Source: an uncultured Gemmata sp. (GTDB lineage Bacteria > Planctomycetota > Planctomycetia > Gemmatales > Gemmataceae). From it: DNA of 64,000 nucleotides. Both the position numbers and the translations under genes were made by a program. The stretch is from NCBI GenBank assembly GCA_937924775.1, contig CALDUT010000005.1, forward strand, positions 1 to 64,000, given 5' to 3'. The notes under the pieces are model-generated. The model searched no databases. It was not told the origin of the DNA and saw only the letters and a list, made by a program, of their open reading frames with translations. The first letter of the stretch is position 1. Every line of letters begins with the position of its first letter. Below, piece after piece: positions 7,439-17,244 of this stretch.

Positions 7439-9142
7439 TCAGGCTGCACCCAGTTTCCAACCAATCACTAACTCTTCGATCGGAGTCAGATCAGCATGGT
7501 CGGATGTGAGTCTGGGTATAGCATGCTTCGTGATTCGAGCTGCTAATCGAACGCGAATGAAGAGCTTACCGCTGGGTGAGGTCGCGAAGTCGATGTGGCC
7601 CCCCATCTTCTCCGCAAGCTGCCGGGCCAGGATTAAGCCTGGAATAAAACCACGGGAGTTGGATTTGAGGAAGCTCGGCAAATCCGAACCTCCGAATGGA
7701 CAAGCTAACTGGTCGATCTCGTCCGGACTGAGAGCCGGGCCGGCATCATAGATCTTGAATTCCAATTGTTCCGCATTTCCACTCTCGCTCGCAGCCAAGC
7801 GGTTGAGGTGGATGCCGATTACACCTTGTTCCGTGGCTTCCGTGGAGTGAAGGAGAATGCCTAGGAACAGAGTTTTGATCCACTCCTCGTCGGCATAGAT
7901 CCATCCCCCCTGATCGGTGATGTTGACTGTCAGGTTTCGGGCTTTCAATTTGGCGGACATTTGATCAATTGCAGCACGAATGGGCTCCACTGCCAACAAT
8001 TCCGATTCCATGGGCTCGGGAAGTTGACCAGCCAGCGCTTGATTGAGCCAGCGGAGGCTCCGGAGATAGGCTTCTAAGTGGCTGGTGGATTGACGGATCG
8101 CGGTGATACGCGGGATCATCACGGCGCGGCCTGAAGATTGCTTGGCATCAGAAGCTAACAGTCGGGTGCAGGCCAGAATGGCATCGACCGTTTCACCGCC
8201 AGCACGGACAAAAGAATCCCAACTAGCTCGCAGCGTCAACTCTCGCGTCTGAACGCGATCTAACTCGAGTCGATGAACTTCCTCCGTCAGATCGCGGGCG
8301 ACGATGTAAACTGACTTGTCTGATGATCCGCTGAGTTGTTTGGCACACAGTGCGACACGTGTCAGTCCGTCAGGCCGTTTCAGCTCGGTGATGACCTCTT
8401 TGGCGTCGTTGTTCTGCAGCCATTGGGTAATGCCAGCGGAATCGAGGATGGGCCGTCCCCAGGGATCGGTCTCATGGGCCGGCTTGGCGATGAGCGTAGG
8501 AAGTGGTTTGCGGGCCGTTTGCGCCGAAGTTTGGCCCAATAATTTCTCGGCGGCAGTATTGAGATATCGCAGCGTTCCGTTCGTATCCACAGCCATGATG
8601 GGCGTGGGCAGTTCCTGAACGATTCGAACTACGATTGCCAGTCGCTGACGAATAACTCCTATTTTTTTGGCTGCGTCCTGGAAGGTGACGTGGATTTCCC
8701 GAACCTCGTCCACAGCCGCCCGATCACTGGGCAGATCGGGAATAGCAACTCCGTCACTGAGTTTCCCAAGGTTGGAGTGAACGTTTTCGAGGACAAGACG
8801 GCAACGATCAACCGAGTCTTTGTAGCGTTTTTCGCAATCCGCGATCGCTCGGGATATGTGACTGATCTCGTCGTTATGAGTAGTGAAAGCCTCGAAAGCC
8901 GAAACATCCGACGGACTCTGTTGGCAGGTATGGGCCAATTGAGCCAGTCGCTGAGTCAGTAATCGCGTCGTAGCCGCACAAGCTCCCGAGGAAATCACTC
9001 CAGCGATCACCAGAGGTATCAGACTCTCAGGGCTTGCTAAAACGCTAAGTGATACCAGAGCGGTCACTCCGCCGACCGCAAGCGGGATCAAGCTGGATAG
9101 CAGAAGACGGCTTTGCAGGCTCTGTGAAGCGAATGCTTTCAT
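7439..9142 (-). CDS. Degenerate membrane histidine kinase-like protein
   Basis: This 567-residue protein has two N-terminal membrane helices (about residues 12-35 and 40-60), a HAMP-like linker, and a PAS domain starting near ELPTPIMAVDTNGTLRYLN. The C-terminal half resembles a HATPase. The expected H-box is missing its histidine (the region reads RASWDSFVRAGGETVDAIL). The N-box is eroded (LFLGILLHSTEAT), the G1 box reads DAGPALS, and the G2 box is GFIPGLILARQLAEKMGG. It therefore looks like a pseudo-kinase that may sense or scaffold rather than autophosphorylate. No response regulator lies nearby. A GAGG site precedes ATG 9142. Confidence 0.75.
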   Translation of the reverse strand: MKAFASQSLQSRLLLSSLIPLAVGGVTALVSLSVLASPESLIPLVIAGVISSGACAATTRLLTQRLAQLAHTCQQSPSDVSAFEAFTTHNDEISHISRAIADCEKRYKDSVDRCRLVLENVHSNLGKLSDGVAIPDLPSDRAAVDEVREIHVTFQDAAKKIGVIRQRLAIVVRIVQELPTPIMAVDTNGTLRYLNTAAEKLLGQTSAQTARKPLPTLIAKPAHETDPWGRPILDSAGITQWLQNNDAKEVITELKRPDGLTRVALCAKQLSGSSDKSVYIVARDLTEEVHRLELDRVQTRELTLRASWDSFVRAGGETVDAILACTRLLASDAKQSSGRAVMIPRITAIRQSTSHLEAYLRSLRWLNQALAGQLPEPMESELLAVEPIRAAIDQMSAKLKARNLTVNITDQGGWIYADEEWIKTLFLGILLHSTEATEQGVIGIHLNRLAASESGNAEQLEFKIYDAGPALSPDEIDQLACPFGGSDLPSFLKSNSRGFIPGLILARQLAEKMGGHIDFATSPSGKLFIRVRLAARITKHAIPRLTSDHADLTPIEELVIGWKLGAA

Positions 9143-9325
9143 AGAACAATCCTCGAGGTTGTCTCAAATTCAGGCGGATGGTCGTTGTGATCGTTCTCCG
9201 TATCAGTTGAAGTAATATTGTTTGATCGATGGCGTCTGATCGGACAAATATTCCAAACCATCAATGATCGACTTGCCGTCGATTTAGGGTCCTAGGTATC
9301 TGGTCTCCGTGATCAGAGGGTTTTA

Positions 9326-10459
9326 CTATCGTTGGGGTTTCGCGAACTGTCTGAGATCATTCAAAATTTCGTCATAACTGTCCGGTCGCAGATGAGGCTC
9401 TTTGGCCACCATCCGCAAGATGAGACCTGACATCGCGGCGGGAGCATCCGGAACAAACCAATGCGGGGGATCCAAGTGCAATTTCAGGTGTTCCTCAAGG
9501 CAGAGCGAACGCGATGCGCCTAAGACAGGTTGTACACCTGTTAGCATCTGGTACATCGTGAGCCCCAAGGAGTAGATGTCAGAGCGATAGTCGCCAGCAC
9601 CATGGAAACATTCGGGAGCCAAGTAAGGCCAACTTCCAAAAACGTGGTCGGGCAGCAAATGACTCGCTTTGAGGGGCCGTGCGACACCAAAGTCCGCGAT
9701 GACCACGCGCCGTTCGCGTGTTAACAACAGATTGCTGGGTTTAATGTCACCATGGATGAATCCCGCGCGATAGGCGGCACGCAGGCCACGAACTGTGTCG
9801 CAGGTGATCGAAACAATCTGACGCCAAGGGAGCCGACCCCGCCGCTGCAGCCATCGCAAGACACTACCCCCGGGAAGGTATTGGCTGACCAGAAAAGGAC
9901 TGTCATTATTGAGGTTAGCATCCCAAAGACGTAACACGTTCGTGTGGTGAATGAGGGCCAACGTATTCGCTTCATTGCGGATTAGGTCTGGAGAAGAACC
10001 AGGATTTGCGACTTTGATGGCAACGGGACAATCCCAATCGGGATGTCGTGATCGATAAACATTTGCGTTCCGTCCACGGCGAATAATACCTTCGACACGA
10101 TAACGACCGAAAGACTCCGGTTTCGTCAACCCCGCAGGCGCATCGCACCGGGAGTCACGCTTCGCATCATCTTTGGTAGCGATATTGGCTTTGACGCGAA
10201 CTTGATCGCGCGGCAGGAGTTGTCGCAAATCTCGTGGATCGAGTTGCCCATTCAAAATGAGGAGTATCGCCCGCGCAGCAATTCGATCCACCAACCCAGC
10301 CTGAACGAGATCCTGAAGCTGGGAGACCAAACTCATAGGGCAGCTAGAATCCGAGCTCAGTAAGGCCGACAGGTTCTTCCAATCAATTTGGCCTGATGTA
10401 CGCAAGTCTCGATAGATCTCAACGTGAGGCATCCGAACGGCTTTTACGACACTTCCCAT
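9326..10459 (-). CDS. Ser/Thr protein kinase of the bilin cluster
   Basis: The protein is 377 residues from ATG 10459, which has GGGAG at good spacing. An in-frame GTG at 10471 is also possible. Residues about 1-110 are an unassigned N-terminal region with repeated Leu-rich helices. Residues about 115-370 are a Hanks-type kinase with a weakened glycine loop (IIRRGRNANVYRS), VAIKVA lysine, HGDIKPSNLL in which the Arg of HRD is Gly, ADFGVA, and YLAPE. No membrane segment is seen. It is the first gene of the cluster, separated by 183 bases from the histidine kinase-like gene. With the ferredoxin-kinase it gives the locus two Ser/Thr kinases, one at each end. Confidence 0.85.
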   Translation of the reverse strand: MGSVVKAVRMPHVEIYRDLRTSGQIDWKNLSALLSSDSSCPMSLVSQLQDLVQAGLVDRIAARAILLILNGQLDPRDLRQLLPRDQVRVKANIATKDDAKRDSRCDAPAGLTKPESFGRYRVEGIIRRGRNANVYRSRHPDWDCPVAIKVANPGSSPDLIRNEANTLALIHHTNVLRLWDANLNNDSPFLVSQYLPGGSVLRWLQRRGRLPWRQIVSITCDTVRGLRAAYRAGFIHGDIKPSNLLLTRERRVVIADFGVARPLKASHLLPDHVFGSWPYLAPECFHGAGDYRSDIYSLGLTMYQMLTGVQPVLGASRSLCLEEHLKLHLDPPHWFVPDAPAAMSGLILRMVAKEPHLRPDSYDEILNDLRQFAKPQR

Positions 10460-11240
10460 CTTAACTCCCACACATTGTGCACTTCATGGCATGCGTTGAT
10501 TTTTTCGACAATTCCGTCCAGGAACGTGTCTATAGCCGAGCAGAATTAACATCGCCCCACTTCTCATCTAGGACAGGTTGATGAGTGTAGCAAGGAAAAT
10601 ACTGTATGTGGTTGGTTATTTTGCTGTCTTCTATTTCACGATCTATCGAAAATTCTTTCCCGATAAAAATGCCAGACCTTCCTGAATCTGTGAGCATCAT
10701 CGATAAACAAAAGTTGGCAAGCGGCTCTCATTCGATGAGGAGAGTAAATAGCTGACGTTTGTTCTAAAAAACGTGAGATAATACATGTCCTCTCGTTGTC
10801 GGTGAAATTTTCTGCTCGTTGGGAATTTTTTCAGTCCGGAGTCTCTTCAGAAAACTCTTCAGAGGATATCTAGAAGTTGCCTCTCTTCGGGATCCGCCGC
10901 CTATCTGATGATTCCTCCTCACATCCTTCTCTACTTCACACCATGTGCATGAAGGATCAGAGTAATCCCGATATACGAACATCACATCGGAATTTTTCCC
11001 GTTCTATCGGTCGATGGGGGTTACTGTCGAAATGTGCTTCTTTGGATCGAGTGTGACGAAAGAATTACTCTCAATCGCTGCCTCTGTGTTTGGCTGACAG
11101 AGGGTCGTCATGGAGAACATGCTAGAACTTTGGGAGCAATGCTCCTCGGTGAGATTACCGAGAAACCATCACCGAGGAAGTGATTTGTCGTGTGATCATT
11201 CGATGATTGGCTCTGATCCCCAAGCCAACACAGGACAAAA
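10460..11240. other. AT-rich stretch without a recognisable gene
   Basis: Short reading frames here (73 residues at 10764-10985 minus, 78 at 11110-11346 plus) have no family-like features and no convincing ribosome sites. Part of the stretch is clearly AT-rich for this genome. The line at 10621-10680 holds only 22 G or C of 60. It must contain the promoter of the minus-strand cluster, but I could not define -35/-10 boxes. A small RNA gene is possible but nothing specific supports it. Confidence 0.5.
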
Positions 11241-11273
11241 GGAGGATGGCCATGAACCGACGGGCCATCCTCC
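11241..11273 (-). terminator. Rho-independent terminator-like hairpin
   Basis: An 11-base perfect stem (GGAGGATGGCC/GGCCATCCTCC) surrounds an 11-base loop. On the minus strand it is followed directly by TTTTG, the arrangement of an intrinsic terminator. It lies about 130 bases past the stop of the minus-strand gene 11406-11750, which it would terminate. Confidence 0.55.
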
Positions 11274-11405
11274 GCGCCGGGTGCGGTCTGAGGGTAGTCG
11301 AAACATCGGGAGCGTATTTTCGGTAATCCCCAGAGGCTGGTCGTGAGTCGACTCCAGCCCCGGCGACCGCCTGACGCTTCGCCTACGATTAAGACAAAGC
11401 CCGAA

Positions 11406-11750
11406 TCACTTATCCTTACCTAGGAGTATTTCCTCAAGACGTTTTTTCTGTTCGGGGGTGAGAACAGCGCGTTCTTCCTTAGCACGGGCCGCTTTGAGTT
11501 CCTTGATTTTCGCCTCGAGAGCATCGATTTCCTTATTGTATTTTGCTTGAATTTTATAAATCTCTTGTCGTTGTGCTTCGGTTAGGCCCAATTTGCCCCA
11601 ATTTGGCGGCAATACACCCTTGTACTTCAGGGGGGGCTCTTCCTTCGCCGGATTTTTGGGGTCATTCTGGGGTGGGTTGTCTTGACCGATGGTGCTGGTA
11701 GTAAGGACCAGTAATAGTGGCAACAGAGCCAGTGATCCTACGCGAATCAT
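11406..11750 (-). CDS. Small secreted Spy/CpxP-like helical protein
   Basis: This 114-residue protein has a signal peptide (residues 1-22, hydrophobic core LALLPLLLVL) and a Pro/Asn/Lys-rich linker. The C-terminal helical part has GLTEAQRQEIYKIQAKYNK, then a charged coiled-coil stretch and VLTPEQKKRLEEIL. The LTxxQ and LTPEQ pair is typical of Spy/CpxP-type periplasmic proteins common in planctomycetes. Its role, possibly as an envelope chaperone or metal/stress sensor, is not evident from the sequence. It is transcribed alone, away from the Cmr operon end, and a terminator-like hairpin follows. Confidence 0.7.
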   Translation of the reverse strand: MIRVGSLALLPLLLVLTTSTIGQDNPPQNDPKNPAKEEPPLKYKGVLPPNWGKLGLTEAQRQEIYKIQAKYNKEIDALEAKIKELKAARAKEERAVLTPEQKKRLEEILLGKDK

Positions 11751-11986
11751 AGCGACCTCTCAGCGCTCAAAAAAAGGAGCATATGGTTCGAGAACCTCGT
11801 CAATATCATAATCGCATTGTTATTCGTGCAAGTAAAAAAACTTTCTGGTCCAATTTTCTCCAGTCCGTTTCCGAAGGGCTATTGGTGTTGTCGATCAAGA
11901 CCTCTGGGAGGAAGGAGAATGTGCAGGATTGTCTTGGGAAAGTGTTTTCCGACGGAGTTTGCCTGCTAGCGTGCTATTCTCAACAA

Positions 11987-13034
11987 TTAGTGCGGCCACC
12001 GGTAGCGGATCTTGTTTTCGCCGATGTCGATGACTTCGAGAGACACGCGTTGGCCGGGTTGAGGCGGGGCCGGGGGAGAACCTTCGATCGGGCCCGAAAG
12101 CTCTTTTCCACCACGCAATTGAATCTTGGCCCGCCACGGTTTGTACTTCTTAGAAGCTTCCAACACGGTGGCTTCGATCCATGAACCGACCGACGGTAAA
12201 CCCAACGCCGACGCCGAGAAGGGTTTGCAACGCTTGGTCGCATCGGTTTCTTTCATCCGGCCGTAGCCACTGGAAGTTTTTCCTCCAAGGCCCCCAGTCC
12301 GCGAGAGCGATGAGTAGGAGTTCGCACGCCAATTCTGTCCAAGCGACGGATTTTTCGTAATCTCCTGGTCCATGCCACGAAATCGCGACGCGGAACGCAC
12401 CGACCACCGAGAGAAACGGTACCGGGATTGGGCTATCGAAATCAGTCGGTGGGATGGTTCCTTCCAGCCACATGTGGGTGGTGGGGGCACATCACGTCGA
12501 GTTGGAGCGGTTCCGATTCGCTCTCGGGAACAAACCAACCGTCGTGGAAGATCAGGCAACCGCTGTCCTTGGTCGTGCCAAAGAGCAACTGGTGATAGTC
12601 GCTGCCTTTGCGAAACTGCTCCACAGTTTCACTCCAGACACGGTGGCAGTAATGAGCCGCAAGTCCCTTCAGGGCCGAGCCGGGCAGAACGGGCAGGTCG
12701 TAGGTAAGATGCAGTGTGATCCCGGTTTCCAGCACATTTTCTGACCCCAATCCGACGATGAGGCGGCTGGTCGTTGTGACGGTCGCCGCCGCCGTCAATT
12801 CCGGGAGCAAGGTTTGCCAACGATCGTAAGCGGCTTTGTAGAGTTTCGCGGCATCGGGTTGTTTTACAGCGTGGATGGCGGCCTGTAGAAGAGCCTGCCG
12901 CTGTTCCGGATCACCTTGAGCCGCCGTGGCCGGTTGGTGTAAGTAGCGTTGTAGCAGCAACCCGGGGTGGCTATCGCGTTGCCCGCGATTGGTCATCACA
13001 CAATCGAGAGCTTTTCGGGCTGCGGATTGCTCAT
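11987..13034 (-). pseudogene. cmr6: Broken type III-B effector gene cmr6
   Basis: Cmr6 is a Cas7-like RAMP subunit of the Cmr complex. The reading frame is split. The N-terminal part (HPGLLLQRYL, then RLIVGLGSENVLETGITLH and GSALKGLAAHYC) runs to 12442. The middle (PPTDFDSPIPVPFLSVVGAF) is in another frame from about 12473, and the glycine motif GGKTSSGYGRMK plus a roughly 65-residue C-terminal tail is in a third frame from about 12290. The second shift is explained by one extra G in a G run (GACTGGGGGCCTT would read DWGLGGKTS with four G). An ATG at 13034 overlaps the cmr5 stop but leads into stops after 12 codons, so a third indel near the start is likely, or the start is ATG 12996. As it stands it cannot make a full protein. 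Confidence 0.88.
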
Positions 13035-13414
13035 GTTTCGTCCTCTGCCGCGTTGTCCTTCTCATTAAAAGCTTCAGCATACCGTTTGATCCAGCTAGCG
13101 GCCAAAAGCGCGTTCCGGCTCAGCCGCAAGTAGCTGCTGAGGGCTTCAGAGCGGGATCAATCGGCCAAATCCTCAGCCGTGGTCGCACCACAGCACCGGG
13201 CCTCGTGGAGAACCGTGGTCAGATCGGTGAGATAGTCGTCTTCCTTCTTGGCTTGAGCGAAAGCGATCGCTTGGGCCAAGCCGCAGGTGTGGATGAGTGC
13301 GGGAAACTTCTTGGCAAATGTCGTGTACTGTTCGAAGTTACAACGGCTGTCGTCCTTGCGGGCTTTCACCGCGGGAAACGCTGCATGGGCCAAGCGTTGG
13401 CTGAGTGTTTCCAT
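13031..13414 (-). pseudogene. cmr5: cmr5 with in-frame stop
   Basis: Cmr5 is the small helical subunit of the III-B complex. The first 85 residues (METLSQRLAHAAFPAV, CGLAQAIAFAQAKK) end at a TGA at 13159-13157. The same frame then continues for about 41 more codons with the expected C-terminus (SSYLRLSRNALLAASWIKRY) to a TGA at 13033-13031. A CGA to TGA change is a simple explanation. The start overlaps the cmr4 stop as TAATG, and the stop overlaps the cmr6 ATG, the coupling expected in an intact ancestor. Confidence 0.88.
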
Positions 13415-14307
13415 TATTGTACCTCCGGGAAAGCACAGCGAACTTGTCCGCGACCGACGGTCGCTTGGCCCCCAATTTGTAACATCAAAGGATCTTTGGC
13501 GAAGTGATCGAGCAAGCCATGGGGGGTGATGTCGTCACCATTTTTTCCAAAGACACGGTCGCATTGGATCAACACCATCAGGATGGTCTCCGCCGGGAGC
13601 GATTCTTTGGTCCAGTGAGCATTTTTGGCCACGGTTTTGGTGTTGTCGTCGATGCGTACCCGCGTGTGGACTTCCGTACCGGTTTCACACAGGTAATCGA
13701 AGGCAAGGTCCGGCAGAACAACGAAGCGTTTCTGGAATTCGGACTTCCACGGGTCATTGGGACCAAAGACCCACTGGCCGATTCATTCAGCCCAGTGCTT
13801 GGCGTCGGGGTTGTCCGTACCGGCAAAGTCCAAGTCTTCGAGGAAGACTTTACCGTTTTCGATCAGCACGTTCCCTGTGACGTAACATTGCCCATCCATG
13901 GCGATGGCTGGGACCGGGGGCAATTCGGTGATTCCGGCCAATGTCAGGGTTCGCCGCAGCATCTGGAGGCATAAGGGCGAGGTGGTCCAGGCGAAGGTTC
14001 CGCGAAAGCTGCGGACCGGAAGGCAAACGAGTCGAGCATCGGTCGGCATGAGGGCCCCGGAATTGGCCTCGTTGTCGGCAGTTCCCGTCAGACCAAAGGC
14101 CGTTTTCAGGAGAGGGTCGTTCTTGCGATTCTCTACGGTGGCGCGGAAATGATCCGCCCAAACACCTTTGAAACTGGAGCCACGGATGATTGGCCAGTTC
14201 GTCACCGCGTCGCGGTCGATGGGCAAGTCGATGTAGCCGACGCCGCGGCCGATGCCCGCGTGCGTGGGGCTGAGACAGTGTAGCCAATAAAGCCGAGTCT
14301 TGGGCAT
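13414..14307 (-). pseudogene. cmr4: cmr4 with in-frame stop
   Basis: Cmr4 is the backbone Cas7-like subunit that cleaves target RNA. The N-terminal 174 residues show YWLHCLSPTHAGIGRGVGYI, the ligand-facing DLPIDRDAVTNWPIIRGSSFKG, and LVCLPVRSFRGTFAWTTSP. A TGA at 13785-13783 interrupts the gene. In the same frame it continues IGQWVFGP, ...VHTRVRIDDNTKTVAKN, WTKESLPAETI and LMLQIGGQATVGRGQVRCAF, ending at the normal position. Only this one lesion was found, so the gene is otherwise well preserved. This points to recent inactivation. Confidence 0.9.
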
Positions 14308-14325
14308 GGGACAATTCCTCCCGGG

Positions 14326-15503
14326 TTACCAAGTTCCCCAAAGTGCGAGGCCAAAACCATCGCGTTGGTCCTGGGGGTGATCACTGATAGATCGCAGCCA
14401 GAGATTGCTCAAGTGGCTAGCTGCGCCTTTTTCACATTCGAAGAAGTCCACACTCCCGGCGGGGACCATCCGCCGGATAGGTTTGGGGCCGCGCGGTGGG
14501 GCGAGTGACCAACCGGAGATGGCTTTCCACGGCCCGATACAGACCCCGATCAATCGGAGCCTGAACTCCTTGAGAGGACCGTGGACCAAGTCGGGTTTCT
14601 AACCCTGCTGGAAGATGGCGGGTGTAGCCAGAATGAGGCGGACGTGGGTGGTGTTGGCTAAGGCTGTGTGGATAGCTTCCGGGCACTGCCAGCCCTGAAT
14701 GGGTTGCTGGCACGTTTTCCAGTGAACCAGTCGACGCTCACCACCTAAACTAAAGGGTGCCAGATCGCCCAATGCGACGGCAGAGCTAACCGCGAGTTGG
14801 CGGCCAGGGTGATTTGGACCGACAACGTGACCTCGACGAAAAGCTCCCCAAATGACATTCGGCGATGATTCGCTGATTGGCTGTGCCGTGGTAAGTGGGT
14901 GACATGTAGGTTGTCCGAGGTGAAGATGAGGCTTTCAGCGGCCGCGCCGCGGTGAGCATCCAAAGCCACATGGTCGCGAAGGGCTCGAAGGGCGGAATTG
15001 AGGAAGCCCGTGCTGAGCCAATTCGGCGGATATTCGACGTGCTGACCGGTGAGCCAATCGGTGTATTTCTCGAGTAGCCACCACGCCGGCGGTATTGCGG
15101 CCTTGAAGTCGTCCGCTGCTTGTTGGGCAGTGAGCATGATGGGTTGGAGGCCGTCGGGTAGATCGGTGCCATCGTCGGGAGAAAGGCCTTGAGGAGCGGC
15201 ACGGAAAATTCTTTTGGTTTCGTTGTGCCAAACTCCATCGAGCGGGGCTGGAAGGTAGAGCTGGCCATTGTGGGTGGGGAATAGCCCGGCGACCGCGACT
15301 TCGGTCAGCAACCGTTGAGGAATCTCTCCGGTGAAGTCGAGACCTTCAATCGATTTCACCGATGCCGTACGGAACGAACCGGCCACCACCGAGGGCAGGG
15401 GCCAAGGCAGTCCGCGCATCCGGTTCCCTTGGCCCACGCCGAAGGGGCGGCCTTCACGCGCGATCAACGGATCATGAGCCGTAAGCTCCAACAGGGCATT
15501 CAT
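14326..15503 (-). pseudogene. cmr3: cmr3 with frameshift and in-frame stop
   Basis: Cmr3 is the Cas5-like subunit that holds the crRNA 5' tag. The N-terminal 250 residues are typical (AHDPLIAREGRPFGVGQGNR, LPWPLPSVVAGSFRTA, DGLQPIMLTA). A frame change around 14760-14810 moves the continuation (LAPFSLGGERRLVHWKTC, WQCPEAIHTALANTTHVRLI, LATPAIFQQG) into another frame. A TAG at 14601-14599 then stands where family members usually have Trp (QQG-W-KPDLV). The C-terminus PIRRMVPAGSVDFFE and RDGFGLALWGTW is intact in that second frame. Two independent lesions mean no functional Cmr3. Confidence 0.9.
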
Positions 15504-15510
15504 GCGCGAC

Positions 15511-17244
15511 CTACTCCACTGACAGTTTTGGTAGTTCCTGTGGTTGGCGTTGAGCTTGGGCGAAGACCTCGGCCAAGAGACGCGCGATCAACAGATTGTC
15601 GCAGAAGGCCTGTGGATCCTTAACGGTTTTACATTGTCGCACGATATTGCGAACGTGGGCCATGTAGCGGCGGCCTGTTGGGGTTGTTTGTCGGCGATGA
15701 TGCGGAGAGCGTCGTGTTGCAGAGCCTCGCGACGCTGGTCGTCGGGCCAATCGGAAGCCTCATAGAGGTCGATCAATTTCCCCAAATCATAAGACAATTG
15801 GCCAGGAAGAGCTTCTAATTGGATCAATTCGGCATAAAGTGTGAGGCGTTTTTCAGGCTGCGTGTCCCATCGCGCGGCCGTGCGGATGGGGGTATCATTG
15901 CGTTTGTGGAGATGAACTGCGAGTGCGTCCGTGCCCTCGACATTCTTTGCGGCCTTTTTCGCGGTGCGGCCGTATTCCAATAAGTCTTCGAGGTTCTCCA
16001 GGAAATGCCCGATGGCAAGACCGATGGATAATGTTGGCGTTTTCTCTGGCACTTCTGGTTGGAGGCACTCGAGAAACCGATCCCGCAATTCCCGGGCGCA
16101 GGGCAAACAACGATCCACGGGGAGGAAGGCGAGTACGTCATCCCTCCCGGCATAGACCAAAACGCCGTGGTGATCGCGGACAATCTGGCGGGCCTGCTCC
16201 GCGAAACCCGATAGAGCATGCGAAAAAGCCCGGCTGGCAGCTGCATCCGGCAGGTTCGAGATCGCCGCGCCTATCTTATCCCCGTTGGCCACCAGAACGG
16301 CCAAGTATGGCAGCGGTTCGGGAAGCTTTCTTAAGGTGTTTTGCAGGTCCGCGATCCACGCGTGGTCGTTGTCACCTATTTCTTCTTCCCATTCGTGATG
16401 CCGCGTGACGTAAACCGCCGTGCCTTCATATTCATAGGGGAAGTCTTGGAATTGGGGAAAGTCTTCGGAATGCAATCGGTGGAGTACACTTGGGGGTATC
16501 TGTTGACAGCGGTTTTCCACTTCCGCAAATTCCGGTCAGTTTTTATGCCCACGCACCCAAGGGTCGGCAGCGATCCGGGATACGGAGGGATAGGGCCGGT
16601 GGCCTTCTGCGATACGTTTGACCAAGCTAACCACATCCAATTGTTCGCCATCACGAATCCGCAAGCGGGCCCGGAGATTGTTGGCTGGGGATGCCCTCGC
16701 CGGATCGGCGAGTACAGACTCCCGTTGCTCATCCAGTGAGGATTTCGGCACTCCGACGCGGCCTTTGACCGGTAAAAAATTCCGGCAGTTCTTACGGCCC
16801 GCCAAAAGACGCATGAGTTTTTTGCGGTCGGATGAATAATCGCTTGATTGTTTCACCCAAGCGGCGTAGAATTCAATGATTTTCCGCCTGATCGTCCCAA
16901 ATCTCTTGGCGGATAACATCGCGAGCGACCTCCCAAGCATCTTTCGCGAACTCCAGCCAACGATCCATGGCCACTTTTCGCGCGGACTGGGCGATTTTGG
17001 ATGGTTCCCCCTCTGGCAACTCCGCGAGGATGACATTGGCGACGTTGACAGTCTCACGACCCGGGGTCAGGTCGATTTCCGGATGCGGGAAGATGAGCCG
17101 ACCCCCCGCGTCGCTCACAGATTTCGCTGCGGCTTTGCTGACTTCAGATAGTAAGTAGGAGCCGAACCATAGGTCGCGAGTTCGCCGAGCGGCCGCGATG
17201 AATTCCTGCACAGGACCGATCGAAAGAGCGAGCAAATGCGCCAT
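15511..17244 (-). pseudogene. cmr2: Broken cas10 (cmr2) with GRDD palm motif
   Basis: Cmr2/Cas10 is the large subunit that makes cyclic oligoadenylate and carries the palm polymerase domain. The gene has no HD domain at its start and opens with LALSIGPVQEFIAAARRTRD. One extra A in AAAA near 16880 shifts the frame before IIEFYAAWV. A TGA at 16538-16536 then interrupts the second piece (LMRLLAGRKNCRNFLPVKGR, PSVSRIAADPWVRG). The third piece (from 16535) holds LAVLVANGDKIGAAIS and YAGRDDVLAFLPVD. A further shift near 15670 is needed to reach LLIARLLAEVFAQAQ. The catalytic GGDD reads GRDD (16148-16137, GGG to AGG), so cOA synthesis would be doubtful even without the stops. Confidence 0.92.

Noticed and set aside
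10764-10985. 73-residue minus-strand frame in the AT-rich stretch
   Set aside because: It has no ribosome site, no recognisable motif and an unusual composition.
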